Made by a program: the position numbers and the translations under genes | The notes under the pieces: model-generated | The model's database searches: none | What the model was told of the DNA's origin: nothing | What the model saw: only the letters and a program-made list of their open reading frames with translations | Shown here: piece after piece, positions 7,212 through 13,482 of the stretch | How the letters are laid out: every line of letters starts with the position of its first letter | Position numbering within the stretch: the first letter of the stretch is position 1 | Assembly (NCBI GenBank): GCA_035362935.1 | Contig: DAOSEC010000031.1 | Coordinates: 1-13,497, forward strand | Direction: 5' to 3' | Length of the DNA: 13,497 bases | Origin: DAOSEC01 sp035362935 | GTDB lineage: Bacteria > Bacillota_I > Bacilli_A > ML615J-28 > CAG-313

Positions 7212-7559
7212 TTAAATGCGTTCTTTGATACGAGCAGCTTTTGCTGATAAAGTACGAATGTAATTTAATTTTGCACGACGTACCTTTCCTTTGCGAACTA
7301 CTTCAATTTTGTCAATATTCGGTGTGTGTACTGGGAAAGTTCTTTCTACCCCAACACCAGATGAAAGTTTACGAACTGTAAATGTTTCACTGATTCCACT
7401 ACCGCGACGCTTAATCACCAAACCTTCGAATACTTGAATACGTTCACGATTTCCTTCTTTGATTTTCACGTGTACCTTTACAGTATCACCTGGTCTAAAA
7501 GTAGGATTGTCACTCTTCATGTAATCTGCAGTAATTGCGTTGATTAATTGTTGACTCAT
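7212..7559 (-). CDS. rplS: 50S ribosomal protein L19
   Basis: Ribosomal protein of the 30S-50S interface. At 115 aa it has the standard L19 length. Family marks include F-R-P-G-D-T-V-K-V-H-V (21-31), F-E-G-L-V-I (45-50), T-F-T-V-R-K (59-64), S-S-G-V-G-V-E-R (66-73), F-P-V-H-T-P (75-80) and V-R-R-A-K-L-N-Y-I-R (93-102). The start M-S-Q-Q-L is set by AAGGAG about 9 nt upstream; an apparent 13-residue N-terminal extension falls in the structured leader RNA and is not expected to be translated. It is the last gene after rimM-trmD but has its own promoter and leader, so it can be made in excess of TrmD and RimM. Confidence 0.97.
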   Translation of the reverse strand: MSQQLINAITADYMKSDNPTFRPGDTVKVHVKIKEGNRERIQVFEGLVIKRRGSGISETFTVRKLSSGVGVERTFPVHTPNIDKIEVVRKGKVRRAKLNYIRTLSAKAARIKERI

Positions 7560-7646
7560 AATTTCACGCTCCTTCTTCCAATGTTCATTCGTATTCAACC
7601 TTGGAATACCAGCGGAACAATGTGCTTTGCTAAACTCTCTTTAGCC
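7560..7646 (-). ncRNA. Structured rplS leader RNA (candidate L19 leader)
   Basis: The transcript from the rplS promoter would carry about 87 nt of leader. It folds into two hairpins. The first has a 6-bp stem (7640-7645 with 7629-7634). The second has an outer TGTTC/GAACA helix (7615-7619 with 7582-7586), an internal loop, and an inner GTATTC/GAATAC helix (7604-7609 with 7591-7596) around a CAAGGTT loop. Position and architecture resemble the L19-binding leader known upstream of rplS in Firmicutes (Rfam L19_leader), where L19 represses its own synthesis. The family match is from memory and not tested. Confidence 0.6.
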
Positions 7647-7652
7647 TTGTGT

Positions 7653-7681
7653 ATTATATCATAATATCTTCAAGATATCAA
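7653..7681 (-). promoter_or_regulatory. Strong sigma-A promoter of rplS
   Basis: On the minus strand -35 TTGATA (7676-7681) and -10 TATAAT (7653-7658) are 17 bp apart, with TGA before the -10 (extended -10). It starts 5 nt after the trmD stop, giving rplS transcription independent of rimM-trmD. Confidence 0.85.
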
Positions 7682-7686
7682 GATTT

Positions 7687-8439
7687 TTATTCCATATTGC
7701 GATTAATTTTCTGTCTAGTTCCTTTTTTGACCTCTTCTAACATTGCTTTACCTTCTTGATCTAATCTAGCTACTTCAAGAAGTTCAGGTCGTTGCGATAA
7801 TGTTCGTTCGATCGATGCTTTTTTTCGCCATTTTCGAATTTCTTCATGATTGCCTGAGATTAACACATCAGGTACTAGTTTTCCTTGAAACTCGACTGGT
7901 CTAGTAAACTGAGGATATTCTAGTAGTCCTTCAGAAAAGGATTCAATTTCACTTGATTCTACGTTATTTAAAGCACCAGGTAATAATCGAATGATGGAAT
8001 CTGCAATCACCATTGCAGGGAATTCGCCTCCTGTTAAGATATAATCCCCAATCGATACCTCTTCATCAATGTAATCTAGTACTCTATGATCCATTCCTTC
8101 GTAATGGCCACAAACTATTACAATATGACTTTCCTTCGAGAGTTCCATCGCTTTTTGTTGATTGTATGGCTTTCCTTGTGGTGTTGTAATTAATTTCCTT
8201 GCGTGTTCAATTCCTTCAATGGATTGTAGTGCATCATATATCGGTTGCACTGCTAACAACATTCCTGCCCCACCGCCATAAGAATAGTCATCAACCTTCT
8301 TGTGTTTGTTTTTTGAATAGTCTCTAAAATTGATCACATTAATTGTTACGATTCGTTCTTCGATTGCTCGGTAGATGACAGAGTAACCTAAAATCGCTTT
8401 TACCGTTTCTGGAAATAAGGTTAATATATCAATCCTCAT
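7687..8439 (-). CDS. trmD: tRNA (guanine-N1)-methyltransferase, m1G37
   Basis: SPOUT-class methyltransferase that uses S-adenosylmethionine to make m1G37 next to the anticodon, preventing +1 frameshifts. At 250 aa the length is normal. Motifs: Y-G-G-G-A-G-M (54-60), P-Q-G (87-89), the knotted cofactor site G-H-Y-E-G-M-D-H-R-V (111-120), S-I-G-D-Y-I-L-T-G-G-E (129-139) and the catalytic-loop Arg R151. The general base known as Asp169 in Escherichia coli and Haemophilus, usually in a D-S-F context, appears here as E166 (I-E-S-F), 15 residues after R151 as in those enzymes. The ATG overlaps the rimM stop by four bases (ATGA), implying translational coupling. Confidence 0.96.
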   Translation of the reverse strand: MRIDILTLFPETVKAILGYSVIYRAIEERIVTINVINFRDYSKNKHKKVDDYSYGGGAGMLLAVQPIYDALQSIEGIEHARKLITTPQGKPYNQQKAMELSKESHIVIVCGHYEGMDHRVLDYIDEEVSIGDYILTGGEFPAMVIADSIIRLLPGALNNVESSEIESFSEGLLEYPQFTRPVEFQGKLVPDVLISGNHEEIRKWRKKASIERTLSQRPELLEVARLDQEGKAMLEEVKKGTRQKINRNME

Positions 8440-8939
8440 TCGATCATCCCTTCTATTGGAGTAATTAGAATGGCTTCCTCGGTGACGGAATCAATAAACT
8501 CATCCACAAACGGAATCATAATTTGTTTTTTGTTTTCTTTTTGTATGACTAGGATTTCTCCTTGTGGCAAGTCTAAGATATCAATTACCACTCCGATAAC
8601 TGTCCCATCCATTAATGTTACACGTTTGTCAATCAAGTCATCGGCGAAGTATTCACCTTCTTCTAACTGACCTAGTTGATTCTTGTCGATATATACACCA
8701 CACCCTATGTATTGTTCTACCGCATTGATGTCAAATAGCGAGTTAATGGTGATTAATTCATAGTGTTTATGTGTACGGTTACTTGTAATTGTAACAGGCA
8801 TTTTCTTTTTATCAAATTCAAAATAGACGACATTTCCTTTCCGAAATCTCATCTCTTTAAAATCACTATCGGAGATAATTTTTAACTCTCCTTTAATCCC
8901 ATGTGTTGCAACTACTTTTCCTATTTCAATGTATTTCAT
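8436..8939 (-). CDS. rimM: 16S rRNA processing protein RimM
   Basis: Assembly factor for the 30S head that works near ribosomal protein S19. The 167 aa show the two expected domains: an N-terminal RimM beta-barrel (I-G-K-V-V-A-T-H-G-I-K-G-E, 6-18) and a C-terminal PRC barrel (about 93-165) with L-P-Q-G (121-124) and I-P-F-V-D-E-F-I (140-147). The ATG start (M-K-Y-I-E-I) is chosen because AAAGGTGG lies 5 nt upstream; a GTG 9 bases earlier is itself part of that ribosome site. It is the first gene after the metal cassette and has its own promoter; the stop overlaps trmD by four bases. The stop is TGA, showing that TGA is not read as Trp here. Confidence 0.95.
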   Translation of the reverse strand: MKYIEIGKVVATHGIKGELKIISDSDFKEMRFRKGNVVYFEFDKKKMPVTITSNRTHKHYELITINSLFDINAVEQYIGCGVYIDKNQLGQLEEGEYFADDLIDKRVTLMDGTVIGVVIDILDLPQGEILVIQKENKKQIMIPFVDEFIDSVTEEAILITPIEGMIE

Positions 8940-8958
8940 ATATTCCACCTTTTAGATT

Positions 8959-8987
8959 ATTATACATTATGTGAAGGAAAAAATAAA
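8959..8987 (-). promoter_or_regulatory. Probable promoter of rimM-trmD
   Basis: On the minus strand a consensus -10 TATAAT (8959-8964) lies 20 nt from the rimM start. With a 17-bp spacer the -35 would be a weak TTTATT (8982-8987) inside the cadA terminator stem. Some promoter is needed here because the cadA unit ends in a terminator. Confidence 0.6.
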
Positions 8988-9004
8988 CCTTTTCAGGTTT
9001 ATTT
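8978..9004 (-). terminator. Rho-independent terminator of cadA
   Basis: A 10-bp perfect stem (8981-8990 with 8995-9004) with a GAAA loop on the minus strand is followed by TTT, extending the T-rich 3' arm. The 5' arm contains the cadA TAA stop codon. Confidence 0.78.
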
Positions 9005-11401
9005 TCTCTCTCGAACGATTCTCATTGCATTTACAATTGCGATTAATGATACTCCGACATCAGCAAAGATTGCTTCCCATATGTTGGCTAAATTGATTGA
9101 TCCTAGCATCAAGATGATAAACTTAACACCTAGAGCTAAAACGATATTTTGGATCACAATTTGTCTTGTTCGTCTTGCGATTGAGATTCCTTCGTTGATT
9201 TTATTAATGTCATCCGTCATTAAGACAACATCAGCGACTTCAATTGCCGCATCACTTCCTAATGCTCCCATCGCTATTCCTACATCTGCTCTACGTAGTG
9301 CTGGAGCATCGTTGACTCCGTCTCCTACGAATAAGACCGATCCATGAATATTTTTTTGTTCTTCTAACACCTGTTCTAGTAGTTCTACTTTTTTGTGAGG
9401 TAGTAAGTCCGTATAAGCTTGATCTAGCCCTACTTCTTTGGCAACAAATTCACCCACTGACTTCATATCACCAGTGAACATATAGATGTTTTTCACTCCA
9501 TTGGAACGCAGTGTTGTAATGGCGTCTTTGACACCTTCTTTGATGCTGTCACTAATGACGATATGCCCAAGATAATTTTTTTCTTTTGCGATATAAACAA
9601 TGGTGCCAATTTTATCAACTGGTTCAAACACAATGTTGTTTTCTTTTAGTAGTTTTGAATTTCCAACAAGAACTCTTTCACCATTGATGTTAACTTTAAT
9701 CCCTCTACTACTAATCTCACGATAATCTTCAATAATATCTTGGAAAATATTGCTTCTATCATAACTATCTACAATCGATATACCAATTGGATGATTCGAA
9801 TAATATTCTGCGTAAGCGGCGATTTTTAATACTTCTTCCTTGGAATAGTTATTCGCTGAAACAATTTCAGTAATCGCGAATTCACCTTTTGTTAGTGTAC
9901 CTGTTTTATCAAAAATAACTGTTTTCACATCGTTTAATGCTTCTAAGTAGTTGCTACCTTTGATTAGAATCCCTTTTTTGCTCGCTGCTCCAATTCCTCC
10001 AAAAAATCCGAGTGGAATCGAAATAACAAGAGCACAAGGGCACGAAATAACTAAGAATACGAGTGCAGAGTTAATCGACTCTTTTAAGATAACTTCACTC
10101 GGAATCCCCCATGCCCGTATAAATGGTAAAGCTACCCCCATAAATAGGGCTAATAGCACAACAACAGGTGTATAGTAACGAGCGAATTTCGTGATAAAAT
10201 GTTCGGTTTTCCCTTTCGCAGAAGATGCATTTTCAACCAAATCTAGAATTTTTGAAATGGTGGAATCTTGGTATAATTTTGCCACCTTCACTTCAATCAT
10301 ACCACCCATGTTGATTGACCCGGACAAGACTGCATCCCCAACTTTTGCGGTTTTTAATACAGATTCTCCTGTGAGTGCTTTGGTATCTAGCAAAGTTTTT
10401 CCATCAATAATCACACCATCAAGCGGAACACGTTCTCCAACTTTGATGATAATGTGATCTCCAACCAATACCTCTTCTGGTGCTACTTGAGTAATTTCTC
10501 CTCCAACAAACAAGTTAGCAAAACTTGCATCAATCCCAATCAACTCTGTAATCGATTTTCTTGAACGGTTCACAGCGTATTGTTGTAATAATTCACCAAT
10601 TTGGTAGAACAATACAACCGATACCGCTTCAATGTGTTTGTCAATGAAGATTGCTCCAAGCGTAGCAATGGTCATTAAGAAGTTTTCGTCAAAAATTTGA
10701 CCATTCATAATATTTCGAACTGACTTATATAATACACGCCAACCGATTAACACATAAATGATTAAATAGATTATCGTTACCGCAGTTGGTGCGATAAAGT
10801 TTTCACTGATAACTTCTAAGTGTCGTAAGATTTCAAATGTTCCAAGAATCACTAAAAACATGATTCCCATAATAAATGTAATGATTTGAGTAATCCCGAT
10901 TTGGAATGATGACTCTTTTTCTCGAATCTTTTTTTCGCTTAATTTTTCAATATACACATTTCGTTCGATTTTTTTGGCTACATCGGTTGCCTTTTCCACG
11001 ATATTATCAATCAAATCTTTGTCGGCAGTTTCGATTACAAAACGGCTAGTCGCGAAATCTACAACAATTGATTTATGTGGAAATGTCTTTTTTGCTAACG
11101 TCTCAATGCGTGCTGCACAGTTTGCACAATCTAGCCCTCGAATCGTTAGTACTGCACGATACGTTTCTTCTACTTCTTTCTCAACCATAATCGAGTCAGG
11201 AGAATGTTTTTTAACAACACTTGCAAACTCTTCTAGTGCTCCTTCTAAAAAGGACTCATCGCTTACTTCTATCGTAAAAATGTGATGATTTAGGTTGTAT
11301 TTCGCAAACACAACATTGGCAATTTTATTGGCTTCTTTTTCTATTTTTTTTGATGTTTTCTCATCTAACATCTCAATCAAATAACTTTTTGTTTTTTTCA
11401 T
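8999..11401 (-). CDS. cadA: Zn/Cd/Pb-exporting P1B-type ATPase
   Basis: Membrane ATPase predicted to export Zn(II), Cd(II) or Pb(II). About 800 aa from the preferred ATG; numbering here counts from a GTG three codons earlier (11410), and AGAGGTG placed 6 nt before the ATG favours the shorter start. Order: a degenerate HMA-like segment without Cys-x-x-Cys (about 8-78), an HMA domain with C-A-N-C (C95, C98), transmembrane helices (from about 170), the actuator T-G-E-S (347-350), the membrane metal motif C-P-C (457-459), phosphorylation Asp D501 in D-K-T-G-T, the H-P motif (540-541), G-D-G-V-N-D-A-P (696-703), and a final helix pair with K763 and D784 as in ZntA. CPC with this Lys/Asp pair marks the zinc-cadmium-lead class rather than copper. 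It lies 11 nt after the ArsR gene in one operon. Confidence 0.93.
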   Translation of the reverse strand: MKKTKSYLIEMLDEKTSKKIEKEANKIANVVFAKYNLNHHIFTIEVSDESFLEGALEEFASVVKKHSPDSIMVEKEVEETYRAVLTIRGLDCANCAARIETLAKKTFPHKSIVVDFATSRFVIETADKDLIDNIVEKATDVAKKIERNVYIEKLSEKKIREKESSFQIGITQIITFIMGIMFLVILGTFEILRHLEVISENFIAPTAVTIIYLIIYVLIGWRVLYKSVRNIMNGQIFDENFLMTIATLGAIFIDKHIEAVSVVLFYQIGELLQQYAVNRSRKSITELIGIDASFANLFVGGEITQVAPEEVLVGDHIIIKVGERVPLDGVIIDGKTLLDTKALTGESVLKTAKVGDAVLSGSINMGGMIEVKVAKLYQDSTISKILDLVENASSAKGKTEHFITKFARYYTPVVVLLALFMGVALPFIRAWGIPSEVILKESINSALVFLVISCPCALVISIPLGFFGGIGAASKKGILIKGSNYLEALNDVKTVIFDKTGTLTKGEFAITEIVSANNYSKEEVLKIAAYAEYYSNHPIGISIVDSYDRSNIFQDIIEDYREISSRGIKVNINGERVLVGNSKLLKENNIVFEPVDKIGTIVYIAKEKNYLGHIVISDSIKEGVKDAITTLRSNGVKNIYMFTGDMKSVGEFVAKEVGLDQAYTDLLPHKKVELLEQVLEEQKNIHGSVLFVGDGVNDAPALRRADVGIAMGALGSDAAIEVADVVLMTDDINKINEGISIARRTRQIVIQNIVLALGVKFIILMLGSINLANIWEAIFADVGVSLIAIVNAMRIVRERK

Positions 11402-11412
11402 ATTATGCACCT

Positions 11413-11700
11413 CTATTCATGTGACATATGTTCTAATCCGATCGCAACGATGGTTTGAACGTGATCATCGGATAAACTATAGGTAACTACTCTACCCTTT
11501 TTACTGCTTTTTACAATTTGGGCATCTTTTAAGATTCTTAACTGGTGTGAGATGGCTGATGGTGTCATATCAAGACGCTTCGTAATATCATTTACACATA
11601 GATCGTTATGAATAAGCGAATTGACAATTTTCATTTTTGTTGGATCACCTAAAAGCTTAAACATGTGTGATAACTTTTCAAGTGGACTATGTTCTTTCAT
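11413..11700 (-). CDS. ArsR/SmtB-family metal-sensing repressor (CzrA-type)
   Basis: Small winged-helix dimeric repressor, 95 aa, predicted to leave its operator on binding zinc or a similar metal. The recognition region reads V-N-D-I-T-K-R-L-D-M-T-P-S-A-I-S-H-Q-L (36-54). The C-terminal helix carries D78-x-H80, ten residues, then H91-x-x-H94, the alpha-5 sensor pattern of CzrA/SmtB. The alpha-3 motif has only one Cys (L-C-V-N-D, C35), where CadC has two, so a cadmium/lead thiolate site is not evident and zinc sensing is more likely. Start: ATG with a strong AAAGGAGGG upstream. It is first in the operon with the ATPase, and its promoter overlaps a palindrome that fits its own operator. Confidence 0.92.
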   Translation of the reverse strand: MKEHSPLEKLSHMFKLLGDPTKMKIVNSLIHNDLCVNDITKRLDMTPSAISHQLRILKDAQIVKSSKKGRVVTYSLSDDHVQTIVAIGLEHMSHE

Positions 11701-11718
11701 CCTCTGACCCTCCTTTGA

Positions 11719-11740
11719 TATTTGAATAACTACTCATATA
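11719..11740 (-). promoter_or_regulatory. Candidate ArsR/CzrA operator
   Basis: An inverted repeat with half-sites TATATGAGTA and TATTCAAATA, separated by GT, is symmetric at 8 of 10 positions. It resembles SmtB/CzrA operators, which carry ATGA and TTCA half-site cores. It abuts the -10 and covers the expected transcription start, so binding would repress arsR-cadA. Confidence 0.7.
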
Positions 11741-11768
11741 TTATATCTTATGTTTTGAAAAAATGCAA
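11740..11768 (-). promoter_or_regulatory. Sigma-A promoter of the arsR-cadA operon
   Basis: On the minus strand -35 TTGCAT (11763-11768) and -10 TATAAT (11740-11745) are 17 bp apart. It lies directly after the khpA terminator and next to the candidate operator. Confidence 0.82.
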
Positions 11769-11774
11769 GAAAAA

Positions 11775-11805
11775 TTAAAAAAGAATCCTTTTATTCAAAG
11801 GATTC
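11775..11805 (-). terminator. Rho-independent terminator of rpsP-khpA
   Basis: A 9-bp perfect stem (11783-11791 with 11797-11805, 5-nt loop) is followed on the minus strand by six T, then AA and more T. Its 5' arm is made of the last khpA codons, and the stop codon lies in the loop and 3' arm. Confidence 0.87.
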
Positions 11806-12045
11806 AATTTCTATTTGAAGTTTCTTGTGTTGTCTTGCTGCTGCTGCGTATGCGATTGTTCGTATCGCATTTGCAACTCTTCCTTGTTTTCCAATTACGC
11901 GACCTAAATCATCTTTGTTAACAATTACATGTAAACTGATCACGTCATCTTGTTCCGAGAAAGTTTTCACAACGATATCGTTCGGATAAGCTGTTAATGG
12001 TTTCACTAACTCGTACACTAGTGTTTCAAAATTTACTTGTTCCAT
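11791..12045 (-). CDS. khpA: KH-domain RNA-binding protein KhpA
   Basis: Single KH-domain RNA-binding protein of 84 aa (YlqC/KhpA family), which in other Firmicutes pairs with KhpB and influences cell division and RNA regulation. The KH signature is V-I-G-K-Q-G-R (50-56), followed by A-N-A-I-R-T-I-A-Y-A-A-A. It starts 5 nt after the rpsP stop, the usual Firmicute arrangement, with a modest ribosome site (AAGTAGG) overlapping the rpsP end. In most Firmicutes rimM follows shortly afterwards; here a terminator and the arsR-cadA cassette come first. Confidence 0.95.
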   Translation of the reverse strand: MEQVNFETLVYELVKPLTAYPNDIVVKTFSEQDDVISLHVIVNKDDLGRVIGKQGRVANAIRTIAYAAAARQHKKLQIEIESFE

Positions 12046-12050
12046 AGAAC

Positions 12051-12323
12051 CTACTTGTTTTTCTTGCTATTTGCAAATTTTTCGTTGATTCCTTTTTTCG
12101 TGAACAACGATTTTACAGTATCGGTAGGTAGTGCACCATTGTTTAACCATTTTAAAGCTTTTTCTTCATCAATTTTGATAGCTTCTTGTTCATTGATTGG
12201 ATCATAAGTTCCAATGATTTCTAAGAAACGACCATCGCGTGGGCTTGTTGAAGCGGTTGCTACGATTCTGTAAAACGGTCTTTTCTTTGATCCTAATCTT
12301 TGTGCTCTGATTCTTACTGCCAT
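12051..12323 (-). CDS. rpsP: 30S ribosomal protein S16
   Basis: Small-subunit ribosomal protein needed for 30S assembly. The 90 aa are standard length and contain V-R-I-R-A-Q-R-L-G-S-K-K-R-P-F-Y-R-I-V (3-21), S-P-R-D-G-R-F-L-E-I-I-G-T-Y-D-P (27-42) and a Lys-rich tail. The start ATG has a strong AAGGAGG upstream. It heads a short operon with khpA under a consensus promoter. Confidence 0.98.
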   Translation of the reverse strand: MAVRIRAQRLGSKKRPFYRIVATASTSPRDGRFLEIIGTYDPINEQEAIKIDEEKALKWLNNGALPTDTVKSLFTKKGINEKFANSKKNK

Positions 12324-12353
12324 TTGTATATCCTCCTTGATTTTTCTGTTAAA

Positions 12354-12382
12354 ATTATACCATACTTCTTATATGGTGTCAA
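12354..12382 (-). promoter_or_regulatory. Consensus sigma-A promoter of rpsP-khpA
   Basis: On the minus strand TTGACA (12377-12382) and TATAAT (12354-12359) are exactly 17 bp apart, with TGG before the -10. This is a full-consensus, presumably very strong promoter, placed in the gap after rsuA. Confidence 0.93.
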
Positions 12383-12399
12383 GCTTTTTTACTTAACAC

Positions 12400-13113
12400 T
12401 TATTGTCTTAATAACTCGATTTCTTCCTCTGTTAGAAGACGGTATTCTCCTTGTGCTAATTGTTTGTCCAAACTCAATTTATTAATCCTAAGCCGTTTCA
12501 ATGCAAGAACACTTACTCCAAAATAAGCAAACATTCGCTTCACTTGATGATACTTTCCTTCTGAGATTTCTACATATGCAATCGTGGGATTTTCTTCATC
12601 CAATTGTAAGGATGCTTGTTTGGTTTGAAACGGTTCGCCAAAGCCATCTTTAATGACAATTCCAGCTTCAAACTCTTTGATTTGATCCGGTGTTAGTTCG
12701 TGTGAAAGGGTTGCTACATATTGTTTTACTACATGGTGTTTTGGATTCGTATATTGATGCGACAATGCCCCATCGTTGGTAATAAGCAATAATCCAGTGA
12801 CATCAATATCAAGCCTTCCTACAATAAACAAATCCTGTTTTGGAAATCCATCAATCAAGTCGAATACGGTTGGGTGAAGTTGATCTTTATTCGCACTGAC
12901 GTACCCCGCGGGTTTGTTCATCATAATATAGATGCGATCTAAGTAATGAAGTTCTTGATTGTTGTATGTGATGCAATCTATGTTTGCTTCGACATCATAA
13001 TCCTTTTGAACAACCACACGGTCGTTGACTCTAATCTGCTTGCGTTTGATTAACACAACGGCTTCACTTCTAGTAATTCCAAGCGATTTTGCTATGTACT
13101 TATCGAGTCTCAT
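12400..13113 (-). CDS. rsuA: RsuA/RluB-family rRNA pseudouridine synthase
   Basis: Converts specific uridines in rRNA to pseudouridine. The 237 aa start with an S4 RNA-binding domain (M-R-L-D-K-Y-I, then S-R/T-R-S-E-A-type segment, 1-55). The catalytic domain follows, with N-K-P-A-G (66-70) and G-R-L-D-x-D-V-T-G-L-L-L-I-T-N-D-G (99-115), where D102 is the catalytic Asp. K-Y-H-Q-V-K-R-M-F (191-199) is the usual family motif near the end. Length fits RsuA (16S Psi516) better than RluB, but the target nucleotide cannot be decided from sequence. The ATG at 13113 is preferred, with AAGGA upstream; a TTG 18 nt earlier overlaps the preceding gene. It follows that gene by 4 nt, so the two form an operon. 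Confidence 0.9.
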   Translation of the reverse strand: MRLDKYIAKSLGITRSEAVVLIKRKQIRVNDRVVVQKDYDVEANIDCITYNNQELHYLDRIYIMMNKPAGYVSANKDQLHPTVFDLIDGFPKQDLFIVGRLDIDVTGLLLITNDGALSHQYTNPKHHVVKQYVATLSHELTPDQIKEFEAGIVIKDGFGEPFQTKQASLQLDEENPTIAYVEISEGKYHQVKRMFAYFGVSVLALKRLRINKLSLDKQLAQGEYRLLTEEEIELLRQ

Positions 13114-13117
13114 GATG

Positions 13118-13372
13118 TTACTTTCCTTCAACTATTGGTTTCATTGTTTGATATATCGATACTCCAGCTTTTTTGAAAAGCATTTTATCAAATTGTTTTT
13201 CAAGTTGTATGCTGTTAACAACGGTTCGATACTCTAAATATTTGGTTTTTAACGTTTCCTTTTTAATAGTCTTATATTTACCTGATGCAATAAGTTGAAA
13301 AAAATTTAAAATAACGATGGTCTCCGGAACGGAAAACATACTATAGTCAATATCAAATTCGATTTCTTTCAA
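13118..13372 (-). CDS. UPF0223 family protein (YktA-like)
   Basis: Small uncharacterised protein, 84 aa, no transmembrane segment or signal peptide. The pattern of an acidic N-terminus, P-E-T-I-V-I-L-N-F-F, spaced K-K-E-T-L-K-T-K-Y and E-K-Q-F-D-K...G-V-S-I-Y-Q-T-M-K resembles the UPF0223 family found in Bacilli; function unknown. The best start is TTG at 13372-13370, 8 nt after GGAGG; a TTG at 13387 would place that ribosome site inside the gene, and the ATG between them is out of frame. It is the first gene of an operon with the pseudouridine synthase, 4 nt before its ATG. Confidence 0.75.
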   Translation of the reverse strand: MKEIEFDIDYSMFSVPETIVILNFFQLIASGKYKTIKKETLKTKYLEYRTVVNSIQLEKQFDKMLFKKAGVSIYQTMKPIVEGK

Positions 13373-13403
13373 ATCATTCACCTCCAATCAATTTATACGT
13401 ATG

Positions 13404-13432
13404 ATTATACCACAGCTTGCTTTCTACGCCAA
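13404..13432 (-). promoter_or_regulatory. Sigma-A promoter of UPF0223-rsuA
   Basis: On the minus strand -35 TTGGCG (13427-13432) and -10 TATAAT (13404-13409) are 17 bp apart, with TGG before the -10. The predicted start is about 25 nt before the TTG start codon. Confidence 0.78.
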
Positions 13433-13473
13433 TTATTAACAATCGGTAGTGTCAAATAGTTTTGGGATAAAAG

Positions 13474-13482
13474 TGATATAAT
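13474..13482 (+). promoter_or_regulatory. Extended -10 promoter facing the right edge
   Basis: TGATATAAT on the plus strand is a perfect extended -10 element. No good -35 is seen 16-18 bp upstream. It points to a divergent gene beyond position 13497. Confidence 0.5.

Noticed and set aside
8901..9347. Plus-strand open frame of 148 codons across rimM and cadA
   Set aside because: Its composition mirrors the antisense of the cadA membrane helices and it crosses a terminator and promoter of the minus-strand genes.
8978..11805. Insertion-sequence ends or target duplication around arsR-cadA
   Set aside because: Flanks show only two terminators of similar composition; no matching terminal repeats or duplication were found by eye.
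12377..12402. Hairpin GTGTTAAG with CTTGACAC after rsuA as a terminator
   Set aside because: It has a G-U pair, an 8-nt A-rich loop and no T run afterwards, and the 3' arm is the rpsP -35 box.
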